Source: Archegozetes longisetosus
Lineage: Eukaryota; Arthropoda; Arachnida; Sarcoptiformes; Trhypochthoniidae
Assembly: GCA_018873245.2 (NCBI GenBank)
Contig: JAEMBT020000005.1
Coordinates: 7,364,001 to 7,428,000 of the forward strand
Reading direction: 5' to 3'
Length of the DNA: 64,000 bases
Positions 1 to 11,986 of this stretch are shown here, piece by piece. The position numbers and the translations under genes were made by a program. The notes beneath the pieces are model-generated. The model was not told where the DNA came from. It made no database searches and was given only the letters and a program-made list of their open reading frames with translations. Numbering within the stretch: position 1 is the first letter of the stretch; the number at the start of each line of letters is the position of its first letter.

Positions 1-1049
1 GGCCGACCACGGAGTACCACTCAAGAGGACGACGAGGCACTCAGAGCCGTCGCACTGACCAACAATTGGTCACAATTGGATCAGTTGAGACAAACGCCGG
101 AACTGAGAGACAATGAAAACATTCGCTCCGTAACCAAACAAACGTTGCGTTCAATCCTTCGACGTCAAGGTATTAATTATTTTATTTAATAAATAATTTA
201 ATAATAATTTTATTCTTCTGGAGTAAGACATCGTGTGGCGACCATCAAAGAACGGCTACTTCAGGTCCATATTGACCGGCGCTTGACATACTCGGGCGAT
301 CACATCGATTGAACTCTAATTGATTGGGCGCGAGTGATATTCATCGATGAGTTCATGATTTGTACCGGAGATAACGGACGGATTTGGGTTTGGCGTGTTC
401 GTAGCGCTCGTTATCACGCCCAAAACATTGCATTACTCAACGCACACATCGATTCAGCGTTTCGTTTATTGCGTGGTAATTATTATTGTAATTTGTAATT
501 GATTTACATTAATTATTATTTATAGTTTCAGTTTTCACGGCATTGGCCCGATTTATCGGCTGGACAACCGTTTGAATAGGGAGTCTTACGGACACTTCTT
601 GGAGACGGCAATTCTCCCTGAGATTGAGAGTCATTTCGATGACGGGAACGTTCATCTATTGCACGACAACCATCCGTTGCACAACTCAAACTACGTCAAG
701 GAGTGGATTACGGCTAATATCGGGCCCGTCAATGACTTTGTCATTCCACACCCCAGGTATTATATTCTAAAATTTATAGTATTTATTTAATTAAATATTT
801 TAATTCTATCTTGGTAGTTTGATCCCGGATTTGAATCCCTGCGAGAACGTGGGTGCAATACTCAAGCATTTGGTGCGAAACAAACGCCCTGTTATCAACT
901 CAGAGCAAGAATTATGGACTGCATTGTCATCGGCTCACACGACTTTCCAAGGGTCTCAACATCGGCAATTCTTTATTAATTTGGTTGAATCAATGCCAAA
1001 TAGATTGGCCGAGGTGATTAGGTCGGCTGCAGGTCATACCAGCTATTAA
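1..1049 (+). pseudogene. Tc1/mariner transposase, decayed, 5' end outside window
   Basis: This is a DDE transposase relic read in several exons. The window opens on the GRPR hinge that lies between the two DNA-binding helix-turn-helix parts of Tc1-like transposases. A catalytic segment follows with VIFIDE (Asp codon 346-348). Next comes HDNHPLHNS (Asp at 665-667), then PDLNPCEN (Glu at 843-845). Short AT-rich segments with GT and AG ends interrupt it at about 170-223, 476-530 and 757-817; skipping the first and third restores the expected family order, while the middle junction is unclear. An in-frame TGA near 309-311, just before the DWARV segment, shows it is dead or nearly so. The family is clear from the motif order. 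Whether the interruptions are real introns is inference. Confidence 0.8.
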
Positions 1050-1284
1050 TTATCTATTTATAATTCAAATTCATAAATACATTTCGAATTAATAAATAAA
1101 ATTCTCGTGATTTTTACATTTTTCTTTAATTTTTAAATAACTAAGGTGAATTATATGACATCATGCATATCAAACAATTTCTACATTATTCTGCTACAAT
1201 TTGGTGAAAACTGTTTTAAATAAGATTGATCGGTTTAAAAGTTATTTACATTTGAAGTGTCCCAGAGAGATTCTTTGAGTACTG

Positions 1285-3190
1285 TATATGCATATTTTTG
1301 GGTTTAGATAAATAAATGCATATTTTCGAGTTTACAAAAATAAGTGCATATTTTCACTGTTTCTATAAAAATACAACTTTAATTGCTTACATTCTAGTAG
1401 TGTTGCAGTACTTGCGCCCGCTTTCTCAATATATACAAATTTGCAGATTAAGGGATTAACTTTTTGATAGGAAAACAGGAATAAACTTGCATACTATAAT
1501 CACGTGGCAAACATCAAAACATGCTTTTCATTGTTTTAAAGCCAAATAACTTTAAGTGCACATTTAAAGCAAGTGATTTTGTCTAACTTTAAATCTGAAA
1601 ATATTAAATTATGGGACGAACCGGAGCTACAACAGTTGAGAAACTGCGAAAATTTGTGTGCGATTTTGGCAACAAGACTTTCAGTACAAATGATAAAGTT
1701 TTATATTGTCAAGTATGCAAAGAAGATGTTAAAACCAAGAGACGATCTCAAGTGGTTCAACATATCGAGGCTGAAAAGTATAATAACTTTGCTCTTCGTC
1801 AATCAATCATGAAACAATTTATTAATATTGAAGAAATATCCTCAGTATCAAGTAAAATGTCTAAGTTTTACCATGACTTGTGCTCAGCACTTGTAGCATC
1901 AGATATCCCGTTGAACAAATTATCGAATTCAACTTTTAAGGCGTTTTTGGAAAAATACACTGATAAACAAGCCCCAGACCTAACAACGTTGCGTAAAACT
2001 TACATACCAAACTTTTACAACAATACGATTTCTAAAATCAGGGAAATAATGTAGGATCAATAAATTTGGATTTCAGTGGACGAAACCACAGATTAAACTG
2101 GAAGACTTGTTCCAAATGTCGTTATTGGCTCGCTCAACGATAAATCTGAAGGTCCATTTTTATTGACATGTGAATCTCTCGAAAAGACAAACCACACAAC
2201 AATTGCATGGCTGTTTAGCCATTCACTTGAACTTTTATGGCCTGAAGGGGTTAAACACAACAATGTTTTATTATTGGTAACCGATGCTGCTCCTTATATT
2301 AAGAAAGCTATCAATGCATTGAAAGTTTTTTACCCGAAAATGATTCACATTACGTGTTTGGCTCATGGCCTTCACCTAGTGGCAGAGAGAATTCGCAGTT
2401 GCTATCCTAGTTTTGATAATTTAATCTCAAATATTAAAAAGATCTTTGCAAAATCGCCAAACAGGATTAGACAATTTCAGCAAATAGCTCCAGAATTGTC
2501 ATTACCACCGAAGCCAATCTAACGCTCTGGGAAAGTTGGTTAGATGTTGCTTTTTATTATGCAGCTAATTTTGAAAAAATTAAGGAAATAAATCAACTCC
2601 CTTGATCCTAGTGAGGCTGCATCAATTGAGGTTGCGCAAGAGCAACTTCAAGATGAAAAACTTAAAGAACAATTGACTTATATTTTTGCACATTTTAAGT
2701 CGCTGCCAACTACAATTGAAAAGCTTGAGTTAAGAAAATTGCCACTAACAGAGGCTTTGTCTTATATAAATAATATCTTGTTAGCTTTAAATACTGCTCC
2801 TGGAATTGCAGCAAAATCTGCGAAAATTAAATTGGACCAACTTTTGAAGAAGAATGTAGGTTATGCAACTATTAGCGAAATCAAAAAAATTCTCAGCGGT
2901 GACAAAGACGCGTCAATAGAAAAAATAGGCGAATAATTTAGTATTGAAGACATAGCAAAGTTTAAGTTTGCGCCAATTTCATCTTGTGGTGTGGAAAGGA
3001 GTTTTTCTATGTATAAATCACTTTTAGCTGATAATCGTCAGAGTTTTACATTTGATAATCTTAAAATGGTGTTTGTCAGTTACTGTATCGCAGAATTGTT
3101 AAGTAAAGCTTAGGTAAAAATCAAACTTTTAATACACATATTTGCATATTTTACTATAATAAATGCATAAACTTCACAGCTTTATTTATA
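1285..3190 (+). mobile_element. Decayed hAT element (body plus subterminal repeats)
   Basis: The left side carries three copies of a short motif built on TGCATATTTT (about 1288-1356). The right side carries matching TTTGCATATTTT and ATGCATAA motifs (about 3143-3172). Between them lies the BED-finger hAT transposase relic. Repeated subterminal motifs flanking the transposase are typical of hAT elements. I could not identify exact terminal inverted repeats or an 8 bp target duplication, so the limits are approximate. Confidence 0.5.
1611..3113 (+). pseudogene. hAT-family transposase with BED zinc finger, broken
   Basis: The N-terminal part (1611-2054) has a BED-type finger: C-x2-C in LYCQVC followed by a distal His in VVQHIEAEK. 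The RNase-H-like catalytic start SVDETTD lies near 2075-2095 but is followed at once by an in-frame TAA. A central block (2163-2522) has LLVTDAAPYIKKA and HITCLAHGLHLVAERIR, typical of hAT proteins related to CGGBP1-like BED proteins. The C-terminal dimerisation motif, SCGVERSFSMYKSLL, lies about 2985-3030, and the frame ends with TAG at 3111-3113. Stops near 2095 and at 2934-2936 and frame changes near 2054 and 2522 make it non-functional. Confidence 0.8.
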
Positions 3191-5180
3191 ACTATACTTT
3201 AAACAAAATTTTTCAAAGTATGATGTGTTAAATTTAATTAAATTTTGAATACTTATAACTTATCTATTTATTAATATATATATATATACAACAAATTAAA
3301 GCTAAAGAGTAGAATTTTAACTAAACATCCAGATATTTACCAACAATACTGATTATTGAACTTTTTCCTTAATTATTTTCTATGCCGAGTTCTAGAATAA
3401 ACTCTAAATTTCCCTATCTCTAACGGTTTTTGTTGGGTAGGGAGACAACCATTTTTTAGGACCCTGTATATCTTATAAATTATTGGTTTTCAACACTAGA
3501 GACATATACTATTCTACACTGCTCTTCGAATCAGTTATATGAGCTTTATAAACTTACTGAGTTGAAACTAATATGTGTAAACAAAAAAAATGCAAAACTT
3601 TTATTTGTCGAAAAAATAACGGTTTAATTATTTTCAAATACAATTTGATATCAATAGAGGGTTCATTTGTCTAATAATAAAATGTGCGCCATAGTTCGGA
3701 ACTTTTCGGACTCTGATCTTTACGCGGGCCATTAGTTCCCGAAGATGCTCAACTTTGAATTGGCGAAGTTTCCCTTTGATTCTGTCGGACAATTCTTTGT
3801 TGTGTTTGTTTTCCACTCATCTTTGTAAGCTTTTTGTTTTAGTTAAAACCAAAAAAGTTCAATTAATCTAAGTTGCATGACATTCGTTATGGTTATCTTG
3901 GCGAGAAATACTCTCCGTTTATTTAAAAACTAAACTCAGATTTTACAGTTAACACTTTATAGCTTTTGGAAATGTGAGTCAAAAGTGAAACCTCTTACTC
4001 ATTGATGGAAAGAACGATGAAAATAAGTCTATGGGATTCTGGCTATTCATACACCGGGATCTCACGATAATTTTAATCGAGGTCATCATCCTGATCAAAA
4101 TTGTCAATGGGCCCACCTCTGTATAACTTATAGTTTATCCACTAGATGTCCTTAAAGTAAACGTTTAAAATGAATCTTCGATTTTCTCTAAGGATATTAT
4201 AGATATCGAAAAACGGGTTTCATAATTGTAATCAGCGTTAAATTCTATATCGAAATGATATATCATATAATAAAAAATCTTAAAGTGAAAAAATTCGATA
4301 TAAAATATTTAAAGTCGAATATCTCGAAAAGTATTTGATATAAAAAAAATTGGATTTCACATTCGGAATCAGCGTTAAAAAATACAAGTGGATCAGTTGA
4401 AAAGTCAATTTATAAAATAATGAATTCATCCTGCCATCCATACGGGGGATGGAGCTGAAAAATCTGCTCTTATGAAATCATGGCTCAACCAAGCGAACCC
4501 ACTCGCGTCACTTGCCGCCGCCACTTTAGGGGTGTTGAGTGGGATGGAGGGTGGGATCCCCACCTATGCATTAATGTATCAATATTAACAAATAATTATA
4601 TCCTATATTATATAATTGATAGCCAGGGTTTGTCAAACTTATTTAAATGTGCTTATCTTTCAAATTCAGATTTTAAAACTTCAAAAAATTATTCAAGAAG
4701 AAATTGAAATTTTGTACCCAAGAAAAAATGAACTTGTTTGCTATGAAAATTTTGAGTTAATTCATATTTAGTTATGAATAATTCCCATGACTTATCAGAA
4801 TACTAACTATCATAATAATTTAATAAATAAATGTTTCTTGATTTTTATAAGTCAATCAAAGTATACTTGATGTCCTCGAAACCATAGTGTTTCAAAAGAT
4901 ATCCACAAATACATTCATTACTAGGATTTCTCAGACAAAGTTGAGCCGAATATTTTAATGTAAAATATCTCTTTGGTACATTTACAAAAATTCAACTACG
5001 CAGTTAAACAATACGGCTCATACTTATTTCAGATAAAAATTAATATGCTGATTTATTAAATTCAATATTGAAGAGAAATTTCTAGAAGTTAAGAATAAAA
5101 AGATGTGGAAACATATGTCTTATTGATTAGATATACGATTATTCTTGTAGTTAATTACCTACAAACGATAAAACTTATGT
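3114..5180. other. Intergenic, no supported gene
   Basis: AT-rich DNA. Apart from the right end of the hAT relic, I see an AT dinucleotide run near 3270-3290 and a patch rich in ATATCGAAA-like words at 4190-4340. A short GC-richer island lies at 4440-4570 whose 75-codon open frame has no recognisable domain. No gene is called. Confidence 0.5.
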
Positions 5181-5181
5181 A

Positions 5182-5190
5182 TATATAAAA
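5182..5190 (+). promoter_or_regulatory. Candidate TATA box of the RlpA-like gene
   Basis: TATATAAAA lies about 70 bases upstream of the ATG at 5259. This is consistent with a TATA box and a short 5' leader. AT-rich background makes chance matches common, so this is tentative. Confidence 0.35.
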
Positions 5191-5258
5191 GTTATATAAG
5201 CCCTTCATCATTAAGCTTATATCGCAAACTTATAAAACATACTGTGAGAAATTAGCTT

Positions 5259-5753
5259 ATGAATATGTGGAAAATTTTCTGTATTATCACTCTATTTTCC
5301 TTGAGTGAGGCTTTTGGTATGACTAAAATGGCAAATAGTTTATAACTTCTTTTATAATGAGTCAATAAAATTTTTCACAATACGATTCTATTTCATTACT
5401 AATGACAAATTTTCAAGTCTAATATATATCCGATTATATAAATATCTCGTTTACACACAGTTGAAGAAGGCGTTTGTTCATGGTACGGAGACGTCAAAGA
5501 GATACCTGAAGGCTGGCCAACGGCATGTGGAGCGAAGTTTTCCCGCAATGCAATCGCAGCCGCACATAAGACACTCCCGTGTGGTACAAAAGTTAAAGTG
5601 ACCGATAAGAGCAACGGTCACTCAATTGTGGTGACCGTCAATGATAGAGGACCTTTTGTGGCAGGAAGAATACTAGATCTCACTTATGCTGCAGCAGTCC
5701 AGATGGATTTCATCAGCAAAGGACTTATTAATTGTAAAATAGAAACGGTTTAA
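5259..5753 (+). CDS. Secreted RlpA/expansin-like double-psi beta-barrel protein
   Basis: Two exons (5259-5316 and 5461-5753) join across a GT-AG intron of 144 bases to give 116 aa. Residues 1-19 form a signal peptide with a hydrophobic core (FCIITLFSLS), so the protein is probably secreted. The rest is one RlpA-like double-psi beta-barrel domain: CSWYG at its start, then AAHKTLPCGTKVKV, VNDRGPFVAGR and LDLTYAAA, all RlpA hallmarks. The His of AAHKTLP and the Asp of VNDRGPF are the conserved polar residues of the fold. Bacterial RlpA proteins bind or cleave peptidoglycan; expansin and barwin relatives act on plant or fungal walls. Four cysteines could form two disulfides, fitting an extracellular protein. 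An AATAAA lies at 5815-5820. Origin by transfer from bacteria is inference; a eukaryotic barwin-like origin is the alternative. Confidence 0.85.
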
Positions 5754-5887
5754 TGCGATTCACTGAAAAAGTTTTGGATTCCGTATAAAAATTAAATTTA
5801 TTCACTTAATTCAAAATAAAAAACAAAATTAAATTGTAATTGTCTAACAAATAAATCTGTTGACAGACTGAAAATTTGAATGCGTAT

Positions 5888-8187
5888 CTAAATACTCAAC
5901 GAACTATTAGTCAGATTCTGACTTAAAATTGTGAATAAATCTAATGCTTTATAGTTTTCAGTAATTGTTGAATTGCTAATTATTATAGCGTTGGGGTCAT
6001 TAATCTTCTCAAGAATGAAAAAGACAAAAAGTAAGAATGCAGAACCCAATAAGTCCCCTAAAGATGTTAGAATAGGAATCGAGGCGTTGTCTGGATTTAT
6101 GGCAAATGACCACAAGATGTGAACCAAATTATAACAAATGAATAGGAGGATGAAAACCTATTACGCAAATAAAAATAAGTATCCGTTTATGACTTGTGAT
6201 AATTAGTAATCACAATATTGACACACCTGCAATGATGCAAATGAGATATACAAAAGTATTAACGATGCAGTTATAGTGATTCGTTCTCTTTGAATACTCC
6301 AAATGACAATCGAGTAAAGTAGATGTAAGGGTATCGACATTGCCATCAGAATCGATGACAATTTTGTATTTACATCTATAATAAATATAAAAAATAATCA
6401 ACTATAAAACATCTCAGCTAATCAATATTACTTAGAGTGTATATGAAAAATTCTAATTATCAATTAGTCATCATTTTTCTGTCATTTAATCAAAATATTT
6501 AAAACTTTCGTGTATAATAAAAAATTGTCTCTACTAGTAACACATTAGTTCAATTGAAGGCGTTATTTCAAGATTTAAGACAAAAAGTTTATTTTAATAT
6601 TGAAAAATTTTGAAAATTACCACTTTCATTGTAAAACGCCTGAATAGGCGTTGAGAATCTGCTGATACCAATCGGTAGTTTTCCCAATTTATTATTCATA
6701 TGAAGACGTGTTGAGATCTTGCTAGCGGCCACTGCCACCACATTTCCTCCAACGCCACAAATCACTGGTTGAAACGGTGGTAATCTGTCGTAACGATCGA
6801 CTGCAGAATCGAGAAACAACCCACCTCCCGATGAGATGATCATAGCTGTGATGATAGGCGCCCATCCCGAATGAACCAATTTATGAGTAAAACTATTTTT
6901 CCGAGCAATTATGTAAAAAAGGGGTAACAGTAGAGCAAATAGAGTGATGGAAGCAGTTGCTATTATTGGAACTGATGTGCTCTTCGAAAGAGTATTTGAA
7001 TGAATCCATTCCGCAAATAAAGCAAATAATGCAGCTGTTGATATGTCCCCTAAAGATGCAGCGATTGGGGTTGCGATGTTGTCTAATTATCGTAAACATA
7101 TTTAAGAAATCAATAGAACTTAATTTGAAACAGTCAATAAATACCTGGATCTATATTCACTTTATTCGAGAAGACGATAACTACAGCCATAACCAGACCT
7201 ATCATAAGGAATGATTAGTTCTCAAATTATTTTATCTTGTGAAACTTTTAAGGATTTGAAGTTTTGAAGACCTTAAATCTTAGAAATTTAGATAAGAACT
7301 TATCAAAAAGTAAGATGAACTAAAAATGAAATGAAGCTGAAAGTAGTTTTTGCCATAAAAATGGTAAACTTATTAATAAAGATTTAAAGTAATTTGAATG
7401 TACCGAGCAGAAAGCACGCCACATTAGCAGTAACCAAACTACTCGCACATATGTCCAGACAATTATCGATACTGAAAGTTCCAGTTTGGCAAACATTGAC
7501 CAAAATCGCAACAATAGCTGCTAAAAAGGAGACAACAGTTGCCTGACATTGAACTAAGGCCATATCTCCGCCAATCATTCTTAAAGTGGTCGACCACTTA
7601 TCCATACGTCCCAAATTAGCTTCAGTGGATAGTCTTGAAGCCATTGTCATCTCTAGATTTCCCTTAAGCCCCAACAAAGAAGGAACCAATACAAACATTT
7701 CTTTGATATCTATAAAAACAGTCCACTTTTGTATGAAATGGAGAATAACTCCAGCGCCAACATTACCAAAACCAGCACAAAGTGATGCCAACAATATTTG
7801 AATTGCAGTTCTTAGAAGAGGTCCGTCTCCAGAAGTATCTTTAATGAATGACATTCGATGTCGAAGAGGATTTACACCTGGACTATCATCGCCTAGTCGA
7901 CTTATTATGGATAACCTCTTGGACAGTCTTCTACCAGATTTGAAAGTTTCACTCGAAATGCTATTTCTATCACTTTTGAAAGTTTGACTCGAAATGCTAT
8001 TGGCATCTGGTTTTAGGGAGACTGTGAAAATATCGTTACTAGTCAAATACGCTGGATTATCGTAAAACACTGTATTTGAATTGCTATTATTAGATTCTTC
8101 ATTAGAAACAATATATTCTTCACTCTTCCAAATGGTCTTCATAATGGTCTTAGTTAACTTTGCTTTTATAGAAAAATTCAGATTCAT
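5888..8187 (-). CDS. SLC41A: SLC41-type magnesium transporter (MgtE-like)
   Basis: Five exons on the minus strand, 8187-7404, 7198-7145, 7082-6621, 6375-6227 and 6157-5888, all with GT-AG junctions, join in frame to 572 aa, within the family's usual size. A serine-rich cytosolic N-terminus (about 115 aa) precedes two MgtE-like integral domains. The first has VPSLLGLKGNLEMTMASRLS, the SLC41 signature, preceded by LLASLCAGFGNVGAGV. The second half repeats the pattern with NIATPIAASLGD and ICGVGGNVVAVAASKISTR. The last exon repeats the PDNASIPILTSLGDLL theme before a polar tail. SLC41 proteins move Mg2+ (probably Na+-coupled efflux) across the plasma membrane. Which of A1, A2 or A3 it matches cannot be decided by eye. 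The start is the first ATG of the open frame. Confidence 0.92.
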
Positions 8188-9593
8188 TCAATTTTATCAA
8201 TTAGTCTCTTGTCTCAAATGTTGTAATAATAAATGACATCTCTTCTCGTAATCACAATTTTATACTATCATTTAAATTAGGTCCTCAATTTCATCCTTCA
8301 TTAAATCTTAAGTTTAAATGTCAGTTCATGTCACTGAATAACAGTCAGCGAATTGTAGCTCTAATTATCGGTTTGTGAATCGGTTGTTACAATCTAATTA
8401 ATCATTCGCAAACTAAGCGATTTATTGAGTTTTGTTTCAATATAGCTTTGCGAAAACATTCGTTGAATCTCATAATGAGTTTCCCATATTTATTTTGTAC
8501 CAATTTAGTGCATCAATACAGCTCAAGTTGACTACTATAAACTTACTTAGGACAAAACTTTACTATTTTAAAACTAAATGCACGATGTTGCAAAATTCGG
8601 TTAGATCCAGTCTAATTCAGCTTACTTCGTATATTAAATAATTACAATTACTGATTTAAGTTTGTATTCAAATTTGTCCTCTATCTGAATAAAAGTCCAG
8701 AACTTTTTGAAGAGTTGACGCTCGATGAGCTGGGCACAGAAATCAAAACTTTCACCTAAAATAGTTTGCTGTAATCTAAGTCAACTTAGTCAATTTTATT
8801 GCTCAATCAATCGATGAATTAGATTTTACACAAATCAGAAATATTTAACAATAAATTCAAGTGAACTGTCAGTAGTTTATACTGTACTGATTGAAAAAAT
8901 AAAATAATTAAGCCAACAGGAACAATTACGTAATAACAATGACTTTGAATTGTAAAAAACCTAATTTTTGATGTTTGTTGTGTTGAAATGACTTTGTTTA
9001 TCAAAATGATTCCACTTTTCTGTAGTCAGTCCGAACTTATAATGAAGAGAATATTACTTTTCAAACAAACAACAGGATTGAAGTTTTGAAGATAAAAACT
9101 TCCAATTACCATCAACTATTCATATTCACGTTCTTAACTCATTATTAGCTTATAAATCACCTAATTCACGTAACCATTCATCAATTATTTATAGAATTTA
9201 GGATAAATCAAACTTTGTTATGAATTACAAAAATATTGATTTACAGAATACTAACTTTTAATAATAATAATAACGAGTATTTTGTGTTTAAATTATAGTT
9301 TTAATCGACTTATGGATTACTCCTTTCAAGTTTCATTGAGGAAATTCGTCGTTTGTTTATGAATGTAAAATCTGAAACTTTTATAGAAATGAGGAAATAC
9401 TGAAAAATAATTATGGTATACATAGTGTTGAAAAAGCTATTATCTATTCATAAGTAATAAAGTTTACAAACTTTATTTGAATAATGCAATAAACTTTAAT
9501 AATTTATACAAAATATTATTGAGTGAAAGGTTGAAAATGCAATGCAAAACATATTAGATATACTGTTATCAGAAATAATCATTCAAATATCTA
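8188..9593. other. Intergenic between SLC41 and ACADVL, nothing recognised
   Basis: AT-rich sequence between two minus-strand genes. It should hold the SLC41 promoter and 5' leader (just above 8187) and the ACADVL 3' untranslated region (just below 9594). Short open frames here have no domain features. Confidence 0.5.
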
Positions 9594-11986
9594 CTAATCT
9601 AACGGATGATTTTGTACAACTCCTCCATTACTGAACACTTCTTCAGCGATACGTTTCATCGTGTTGTAGTTTTTAAGTTTGTCGCTGGCTCTCAATCCAC
9701 TCAAGTTCTCGATAATACGATCTGAAGCCTGAAATCATAAAACTTAATATAAAAAAATTAATTTATGGACAAGTCTTACCTCATTGCAGAGAACGTCACA
9801 CATATTCATCTCAACGTTAGCACTGTTTAGATTCTTATTCAAAGCTCGCGTCACTCTAGAGAGCACGACAACCATTGAGTAGATATCAATGGCAGAATCC
9901 GCTAATCTTTTCAATAGCATTTGTTCGTGGATTACATTCTTATTGTATTTAATGAGCAAGTGTTCGACAGAAGCGCCAAAATTTTCTATTGCTTTAGAGA
10001 CAAGCGCTGCGTTGTCTCGCAATTGCGGGTTCACGTACTCAGACAGAGAAGGACCAGATGACAAACCAACTGAGCGCTTAAATCGTTTGGTTCCTTCGCC
10101 GAAAATCATTCCCAAGTTGGCTACTGGATTGTTCATCGCTTTCTGTAGCTCTTTTAAATGTCCACCAGCGTATTGAAGACCTGCAAGTAATTGCAATCAT
10201 ATATCAATTTCTAAGAGCTCGCAATTATGAATCGAGATCAAAATATTGACGAGTTACCTGTCAATGCAACGAAAAGCCTCAATATGTCATTGGTTCCTTC
10301 AAATATTCTGAATATGCGGACGTCACGCAATACTTTTTCGATACCCGCTTCTCTCATATATCCCATTCCTCCCAATATCTGAAGTGCTTCATCCACAACA
10401 TACCAGGCAGCTTCTGAAGCGTAGATCTTACTTATAGCAGCTTCTAACTGATAATCAGTAAATCCCTTATCCATAATTCCACTAAACAAACAGATAATTA
10501 GAGGATCAAATTGATTCATAAGGTTTCAATCTATACCTTAACATATAAGCCATAGTTTCAGTTACATAATGACTGATTGACATTCTAGCAATTTTCTCTT
10601 GAATTCCTCCATAAGTCGATAGGTTATTACCGAATTGAGTCCTATTCAAGGCATGTTCTGAAGCCTTTTCTATTGCAGCTCTCATTGTTCCTGAAGTCAA
10701 GTTAGAAAATATTAATATACCTAATATACTGAAGGCATTAGTACAGAACTAACCAGAAAGAGCTCCAGCCATTCCAAATCGTCCGCAATTCAATATATTC
10801 ATCGCTACTTTGAAACCTCCTCCTACTTCACCCAAAACATTTTCAATCGGAACTTTCACGTTGTCGAAGAACACTTCTGCAGTGTTCGAGGCTTTGATTC
10901 CCATCTTTTTATTAGGTGGTCCTGATGTCAGTCCTGGACCTCTTTCTACTATAAAAGCTGTCACTTTATCCTTTACTTCTCCACTAGCAGTCTTGACCGG
11001 AGTTTTGGCGAATACAGTGAACAAATCGGCAATTCCTCCGTTAGATATCCATATCTTAGATCCATTTAGTATGTAATGCTTACCATCATCTGACAATACG
11101 GCCTTAGTTCTAATGCCACTTGCATCAGAACCTAATTTTGTTGATAAGATAAGAAAATTAATGACCTATATCTGAATGGAGAACACAATAGACAAATAGA
11201 GTAAGCAATGCATACCAGCAGAGGGTTCGGTTAAACAGAAACACGCAATCTTCCTGCCAGCAGCTAAATCAGGCAAGTATTTTTGTTTTTGTTCATCATT
11301 TCCATAGAGCAAGATGCCCTTAAATCCGATACTTTGATGAGCACCAAGTGCTATACCAATGCTGAGATCAAATCTGCCCATAATTTCTCCCATTCGTGCA
11401 TATTGGGTGTTATTGAAACCAATGCCCCCGTACTCAATTGGTACTTGTATACCAAATGAGCCCATTTCTTTCAACGTCTCCCATAGTCTATCGTCAATCT
11501 TCTCATTCGCATCATTCTTCAGCGCATCGTTTTCTTCACGCCAGAACTTAATCACGGGGTCTGTTACCATATCAACAGTTTGTATGTCCTCTGGTGACAA
11601 GACATGAGGAAACGGGAACTGTTGGGACACTTTTCCATCTCCACAAAACAGATTCATCACAAATGAATTGCTTTCGACTAATTTTGACTGATTTTCCGTT
11701 TGACGGACATTCGCTTTTGGGGCACTCGTTAAGTGACTGCAAATCAAAATAATTACTGATAATTTCAAAACAAATCATTCATTTGTTTAAAAACATTGTA
11801 AACACTTTAAAAAAAACGAGAATTCGATTATCAACAAATGAGTGAATCGATTCTCGAAAATCAATAATAAAAAAAGACAATAACTAAATACCGAACGTGT
11901 GACTGAATAGCCCTGAGATTGTCCCAATTGTTTCTGACATAGAGCTTAGCCAAAGACGTCAACTTGAATTGCTTTAGTGCACTCAT
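9594..11986 (-). CDS. ACADVL: Very-long-chain acyl-CoA dehydrogenase, mitochondrial
   Basis: Seven exons on the minus strand, 11986-11892, 11736-11216, 11131-10754, 10690-10537, 10481-10258, 10180-9780 and 9728-9594, join in frame to 635 aa (human VLCAD about 655). The enzyme oxidises long-chain acyl-CoA to trans-2-enoyl-CoA with FAD at the inner mitochondrial membrane. Residues 1-32 are basic and Ser/Leu-rich, fitting a mitochondrial targeting peptide. The N-terminal helical domain has YGGIGF. FAD and substrate motifs follow: [25 protein letters not shown] and [14 protein letters not shown]. The catalytic base is the Glu of RIFEGTND (about residue 444). The extra C-terminal domain typical of VLCAD/ACAD9 ([12 protein letters not shown] to the end) is present. 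ACAD9 is the main alternative. It lies divergent to the thiolase gene 1.6 kb away. Confidence 0.93.

Noticed and set aside
3634-3816. 60-codon minus-strand frame with basic, helical-looking sequence
   Set aside because: It starts only from GTG, has no recognisable domain, and no partner exon. It lies in repeat-rich DNA. Not enough to call a gene.
4480-4707. 75-codon plus-strand frame in a GC-richer patch
   Set aside because: Composition changes abruptly halfway and the second half is translated AT-rich DNA. No domain or conserved motif.
6957-7214. Plus-strand frames opposite the SLC41 exons
   Set aside because: They are antisense shadows of well-supported coding exons. The same applies to plus-strand frames opposite ACADVL, the monooxygenases, the receptor at 58.6 kb and the RNA-binding gene.
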